Shown piece by piece: positions 35,901 to 42,663 of a DNA stretch of 64,000 bases. Made by a program: the position numbers and the translations under genes. How positions within the stretch are numbered: the first letter of the stretch is position 1; every line of letters starts with the position of its first letter. This stretch comes from Symbiodinium natans (lineage: Eukaryota > Sar > Dinophyceae > Suessiales > Symbiodiniaceae): the NCBI GenBank assembly GCA_905221605.1, contig CAJNDS010000480.1, positions 542,355 through 606,354 of the forward strand, written 5' to 3'. The notes beneath the pieces are model-generated. The model did not search any database. It was not told the DNA's origin and was given only the letters and a program-made list of their open reading frames with translations.

Positions 35901-38900
35901 TTCTTCATGTAGCTCCAGCCAGCTTCCTCGGTGAACTCGAGCTCCGTGAACAGCTTATCCTTGATTTTCCCCGGCAGGTCCTTGAACATCGGTGCCGTTT
36001 CGATAGCCTTTGCCAACGCGGCCCAGTCCTTCAACTCCACCAATCTCCTCAAGGATGTAGTCCACGGCTCTGCTTCCCTATCATTCACCGCGTCTATCCT
36101 GGCCTTCAATGCCTTCACCTCCATGTACAGTTCTCGACGCTTCTTCTCCTCGATGTGGTCAATGATCCTTCGCGCTTCATCCCTGGCGACCTCGGGACAT
36201 CCTCCCCTCAACGTGGTCCTCATCCTTCCGAACTCCGGGTGCTTGATGGCCAGCTTCTTTCCGGTCCACGTCACTTTCCACCCATGGTTGACCAACTCAC
36301 ACATAGGGATGATGGTTTGCGTCCTCGTGTCGCTTCCGGCGATGATCGTGCCCACATCATTCTGCACAAGCTCCTTTTTCGTGTCCCCCGCCAACACCAC
36401 AGAAACTGGAACAGCATCTTGCCGCTCCTTCTCATCCCGCGGTGGCCTGAGGATGTTTGTTGCACCTGAGTCTATTAGTGCATCTTGTTCTTCATGTCCA
36501 TTGGCCCACGGCTCCGCTGCACACACCCTCACTGCCTTCCGTCTCAACTCATCAAGTTGACGTTGCAGGGACTCCACCGCACCGTGCGAAGTCTCGCTTG
36601 AGGAGGTACTCTTCGAAGAGGTCTTTGCTGCCATCAGCGTCTTGATTGCCCTCGTGGCCTCTCCCAGTATCTCCTTCAAGTCCTGCCCCGATTCCTGAGA
36701 CTCGGTTTTTGTAGACGGCGAGGTCGGTTGCGGCTCTGGCTCCGGACTCATGGATTTGGCGCTCGGCTCCTCAGCGTGTCCCTTTCCTTTCCCTTTGGAA
36801 GGCGACTTAGGGCCTGGCTTCTCTTTTTGCTCATTAGACTTTGCTTCCCCGCTCCTTGTGGGACAGTCCTTGGCGAAGTGGCCCTTTGCCGAACACACCA
36901 TGCATCGACCTTTCTTTGGCGTGTCACCCCAATCATGAGCCCATTTACATGACTCTCCTTTGTTGCATCCCTCGTCCTTCTTCGCGAACCACCTGCATGC
37001 CCCTTTCACCGCCGGCTGTTTTCCTTTCGAGCCTCCTTTGGGGTTCTGGACGTTCGTCTCTGAGGTCGTTGCCACACTTCTCGCCTTCGGATTCGGCTTC
37101 TCCGATGACCCGCTCGACGAGGACGTAGCCAGCAATTCCATCTCGGCTTGCAAGTGCTCGTGAAAGCTGAGGGTTTTCTCCAAAGTTGGCCCTGCATCCA
37201 GCTGCAAGGTACTTCGCATCAACGACGTGCGGAACGAGATTTGAGGGTGCTTCTGCAGCAAGGCATCTACAATCATCCCCAATCCCTTCGTCAACAGCAC
37301 TGGGTCCGGGGTGGCCACGTCGATGTCTCGAGCTCTGCTAAACCAACGGCCCCAACGTCGTAGCTCCTCTACTGCCTCGGTAACTGACGATGCCGGACTT
37401 GGAGAAGTCAACTGCCTCAGTAACAGGGTTTTCTCTGCTTCTCCACCAGGCCTGTACATAGTCAGCAACCGGTACACCATCAACATGGTTGAGGACGTAG
37501 CCTTTCTGGTAACCATCTCGGTCCTCACTTCCTCATTGAGCACCGCTAAAACCATACTCGCCGCCCTTGCATTCACCCGAGCATAGCGTCCCTCCTCCAG
37601 GACTGCGGACCTCGTTGGCTTCAGGGCCAGCTTCTCCATTGGCGATGCCGTGACCCACTTCTGGTAGTACTCCTCGGCAGCCTTCTTTGTTTGCATCCAC
37701 CACTCTGCCGACGAGTCACTGAGGTCTCCCATCACCGCTCCAACCACCTCCAACCAGTCCTGGATGTCGATCGCACTGGTGTCCTTTCCCGGCGAAGGCA
37801 GGTTTGGCAACGTCGTAGTTCCCGGCTTCACAACTTCCGGTCCTTCTGGTTTCTTTTCCATCTGCTTCAGCTGAACGTCCTGAAGTTGCTTGATCCCTAT
37901 CGCCAAGGCTCCCAAGATGTCACTCTGACTCGGACCGGCTGACGACGAAGCCCTCGCATTCTCACCACCGGCGTCCGTTCCCGCCACCTGCGGGCCATAC
38001 GATCGTGGCGCTCCCTGAGGATACGGTTGCTCTTCTCGGCCCTCTTGAACACTTCCTTGGAGATTCTGAGTTCGCATCGATGGATCCCGCTGATCGTGCC
38101 CTTGTGAACCTCCATCTCGTTGGGGTAGCCGTGGTCGAGCGTTTCCTTGAGGAGCACCAGCAGGCTGGTGTAGTGGAGCTAGGTTGAGGTAGTGGAGCTT
38201 GCACATGCCCTTGAGGAACTCCAGCAGGTTGAGGTAGTGGAGCTTGCACATGCCCTTGGGGAACTCCAGCAGGTTGAGGTAGTGGAGCTTGCACATGCCC
38301 TTGGGGAACTCCAGTAGGCTGAGGTAGTGGCGCTTGCACATGCCCTTGAGGAACTCCGGCAGGTTGAGGTAGTGGCGGCTGTACACCTTCTGACATTAGC
38401 TCATCCCGCTGTCTCGTCACCTGCACTAGCTGCTCCCTCAAAGTCCTTAGCTCTTCTCTTTTGACCTGCCATGAAGTCCTGAACTTGCCGACGTACTTCC
38501 GCCTGGATCTCCGAACTCCCCGTAGAGCTCATCGAACTCCCACCTCCTCTCATCGGGCCATAGATCAAGGGTGCCCTACGCTGACTCTCCCTCAGTCGCT
38601 GGAGGTCTCCTCTACTGAACAACGGAGATTGAGGTGCCACATCCGTCATCCCCTGTACCGGCGACGGCGAGAACCTCCACGAGTCTGGAATCTGCAGCTC
38701 TTCCGCAGGCGAAAACTCCCCCTGCTGCATGTGTGGAGCACCATTTTGTCTCGCGGCTGCTGCGTAGTGCTGTGATGTCATCTGTGCTTGCTGATGCTGA
38801 AGGTGAGCTGGAGTGAACCCTAAACCACCCCAAACCCTACCCTGGAACCCACCTGCAGCGTCCGTTGTAGTTCTCAGCATCTCCGTAAAGCGCGTCAACC

Positions 38901-41900
38901 ACCGAACCACAGTTGGCGATCCACCTCCAGCCTGAACTTGGGCCACCATGCCCTGTTCCACGCCTTGGCGCCATCCCCCATCAGCCTCTTGCATCGATGG
39001 TGGCTCTTGCACAGACACAGGTAGCGGAGCTCCCAAACCACCATTTGCAACCACTTGATCTTCGCTCAGCAAAAACGCCGATCCAGCTGCAGGCTCAACC
39101 ATTCCAGTCGCCAACGATGACGCGCCATCACGGCCTTCATCACTCGCCTGCGGCCACTGAACCACTGGCAGAGCTCCACTCGTCACTGGAGCTTCGGTTG
39201 CACCATATGAGGGGCCATTTGCCTCTCCTTCCAGCAAGGAACTTCTTCTTCCCGAGGTCGGCGGCTGCCCCACTGTGGCTTGCCCAGCTTGAGCGCTTGG
39301 GCTCATCACCTGTTGAGCTTCGGAGCCCAGGGATGAGGATTCTGTGTGTCTGGGGCGCTGTTCCATGGCTTACAAACTGCACGGGCGCGATTCTTTTTCC
39401 AACAACACAAGCACGTATACGGTTTCTTTACAGCAGTGCTTTGACAGCTTCGTAGACTTTTGGCTTTACATGCTACGACTCTGGTTTCTGCGTTGCTTTG
39501 TGGTTTTGGCCTTCACGGCCGTCTTTGGCATTGGTGCTCCACACCTTGCCGTCTGGAGCCAAACATACATCGCGGGCGGGCTTTTCACTTCCAACCGCTC
39601 CTCAAATCCTGAATATCCACAGGTTTATAAGGGCTAAAGGGCCTTCAGGGCCTGAAGGGGCCTTAATGGCCTTAATGGCCTTAAGAACCATAAACCCTAA
39701 ACCCTAAACCCTAAACCCTAAACCCTAAACCCTAAACCCTAAACCCTAAACCTAAACCCTAAACCCTAAACCCTAAACCCTAAACCCTAAGCCCTAAACC
39801 CTAAACCCTTCCGAGGCAAATCCAATCCAGCGAGGGGGCCTTCGCTGCCCTCAAAGCCGATGGCTCCGTAGTGGCGTGGGGCGCCCCTGCCTTCGGTGGG
39901 GACAGCAGCTCGGCACCTTGGCTGTTTAGGGTTTAGGGTTTAGGGTTTAGGGTACAGGGTTTAGGGTTTAGGGCCTATAGGGTTTAGGGTTTAGGGTTTA
40001 GGGCTTAGGGCTTAGGGCTTAGGGCTTAGGGCTTAGGGCTTAGGGCTTAGGGCTTAGGGCTTAAGGAAACTTACAAGGTTTAGGGTCCATGGACCTGAGT
40101 AAGACTTGTCATTTCTACGTTACTTCAGTCAGTAACGAGATGATGCAAAACTTTTGGTTCATCATATATATATATATATATATATGGTTATCCCCCCCAA
40201 AGATCTAGGTATTTTCGTGGTTTTGGGATCTGTTTTAGGGTTGGGGGTGGGGGGCTAGCTAAACATGTAAATCTCAATATGGACATGTAAAACTTGATAT
40301 GTGCGAGTCTTCATATGTGCGTGCGTGGTCGTATTTTCAAATTGTGAGCTCGATTGAAAAATTCGGGGGCCCGATTGAAAAACGATTGAAACGATTGAAA
40401 TTCAATCGGAGACCGGATTGAAGATTGAAGATTGAAGATTCCCGGAAAGCTTTTTTGGGGAATCTTCAATCTTCAATCTTCAATCCGGCCCCCGATTGAA
40501 TTTCAATCGTTTCAATCGTTTTTCAATCGGGCCCCGATTGAATTTCAATCGTTTCAATCGTTTTTCAATCGGGTTCACGTCTTGTAAAGTCTCAGTTTTA
40601 GCTTTCGTGACGTCGCTATAAAGTCCCAGAAGAAAATTGCGTGACGTCGCTCAAGGTCATGTGTCACAAGCCCATAGATTTCGGGATCGTGGGCTAAACC
40701 TTTAAGATTCAATCGGGGGCCCGATTGAAAAACGATTGAAACGATTGAAATTCAATCGGAGACCGGATTGAAGGTTGAAGATTGAAGATTCCCGGAAAGC
40801 TTTTTTCTGGGAATCTTCAATCTTCAATCCGGCCCCCGATTGAACTTCAATCGTTTCAATCGTTTTTCAATCGGGCCCCCGATTGAATTTCAATCGTTTC
40901 AATCGTTTTTCAATCGGGTTCACGTCTTGTAAAGTCTCAGTTTTAGCTTTCGTGACGTCGCTATAAAGTCTCAGAAGTAAATTTCGTGACGTCGCTCAAG
41001 GTCATGTGTCACAAGCCCATAGATTTCGGGATCGTGGGCTAAACCTTTAAGCCCTGTAGGCTATACGGTTAAGGTTTAAAGGTTTAGGGTTGAAATGTTC
41101 AACAGTAAGCCCATAGAGTTTAAACCTTAAGGGTCCTAAACGCTTAACCTTTGAACCTTAACCCTATAGCCTATAGGGCTTACAGGTTAAGTGTTTAGGC
41201 ACGGTTAAGGTTTAGAGGTTTAGGGTTGAAAAGTTCAACAGTAAGCCCATAGAGTTTAAACCTTAAGGGTCCTAAACGCTCAACCTTTAAACCCTATAGG
41301 CCATAGGGTTAAGGTTGAAAGGCTTAGGGTTTAAGATTTGGCATTAAAACACAAGCCCATAGAGCTTAAACCTTAAGGGTTTAAGGTTTAAGCATGTAAA
41401 CGAGAACCCTAAGCCCTTTAGGGTCAGAACCCTGAAGCCCTGTAGGGCTCTAAAACGTTAAAAGGGTTTAACCCTATAGGCGTTGAAAGTATAAATGCCC
41501 AGACATTACGCTCTCTTTAACCTTTCAGCCCTATAGGGTCTAAAGGCTTAGGGTATTTCTTAAGCCTTGAGGGTTTAAAACCTTAAACCCTTAAGGTGGG
41601 CTTGGGTTTAAATGCCTAAATCTTGAATCCGAAAGCTTTAAACCTTCCCTATAGCCTATAGGGTTTAAAGGTTAAGCGTTTAGGCCCCTTGGGGTCTGAA
41701 CTCTATGGGCTTACTTTTAAAACCTAAACCCTCAAACCTTAACCCTATAGCCTATAGGGTTTAAAGGTGAAGCGTTTAGGCCCCTTAAGGCTTAAACTCT
41801 ATGGGCTTACTATTGAACTTTTAAACCCTAATCCTTTAAACCTTAACCCTACAGCCTATAGGGCTTAAAGGTTAAGTGTTTAGGCCCGTTAAGATTTACA

Positions 41901-42624
41901 CTCGATGGGCTTAGGTTTAAATGCCTAAATCTTAAGGCCTAAACCTTTTAAGCCTCAACCCAAAAGGGTTTTACGGTTAAGGGTTCAGGTTTAAATGGCG
42001 GTTGAGGTTTAGATGCCTAAATGTTAAACCCTAAGCCTTTCAACCTTACACCCAAGAGGGTTTAAAGTTCAAATGTTTCGGTCGAATTGACGGCTTAGGT
42101 TTAAATGCCTATATAAACCTTAAACCCTAAACCTTTAAGACACATAAATCTTGGAATAGGGTCTGACCCTACTTCTTGATGGAATTAATCTGAACCTTAA
42201 TCGAGTAGGGTTTATTGAGCTGTTTACTTGTAAGTGAGGATAGTGTATAAATGAGTCTTATCTTTGAGAAATGATAACTCTTTTTGGGGGTCCTTTGGGA
42301 ATGATGAGATGAACACCCACATACTTGAGAGTAAGTCGGGCTTTTGGAAGGTCCAGAACCCGTAACATAGTGAAAGGAGATTTGCTCACAGTATTCTCGC
42401 GTCTTCAGGAATACAGTGTTTCTCCACATCACCTTATGCACTTGAATACTTCCTGGGCTTATGGTATCTTGCTTATCTTTCCAATCGACGTCCTATACTC
42501 ATCTGCACCTATCCGGGCCCATGCAAATCTTCAACTTCACATTGCCTCCGGGCCCACGCAAATCTTCAACCTGACATCGCCAAATCATGAAAATACCTAG
42601 ATCTTTGGGGGGGGGGGGGGGTAG

Positions 42625-42663
<39 letters not shown>

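Larger units (their letters stand above)
28071..39621 (-). mobile_element. Ty1/copia-type LTR retrotransposon, 11.55 kb, antisense in intron 11
   Basis: Two 311-bp LTRs (28071-28381 and 39311-39621) begin TG and end CA and are identical base for base by eye. GGTTT flanks the element on both sides (28066-28070 and 39622-39626), a 5-bp target duplication taken from telomere-like sequence. Minus-strand order is gag, protease, methyltransferase-like, integrase, dioxygenase-like, reverse transcriptase, RNase H, C-terminal extension. Integrase before reverse transcriptase defines the copia order. A purine tract (AAGGAGGGG, minus strand) abuts the downstream LTR at 28382-28390. No standard initiator-Met primer-binding site is obvious next to the other LTR. 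The reading frame changes seven times, and a second transposon lies within the integrase, so this copy cannot make a full polyprotein by normal translation. Identical LTRs suggest a recent insertion, possibly mobilised in trans. Confidence 0.92.

Noticed and set aside
38178-38385. CRISPR-like direct repeats
   Set aside because: Units are contiguous 45-bp coding repeats without unique spacers, in a eukaryotic retrotransposon gag gene.
28071-39621. Endogenous retrovirus or gypsy-type element
   Set aside because: Integrase lies before reverse transcriptase and the motif set (YVDD, RNase H DSTAALAI) is copia-type.
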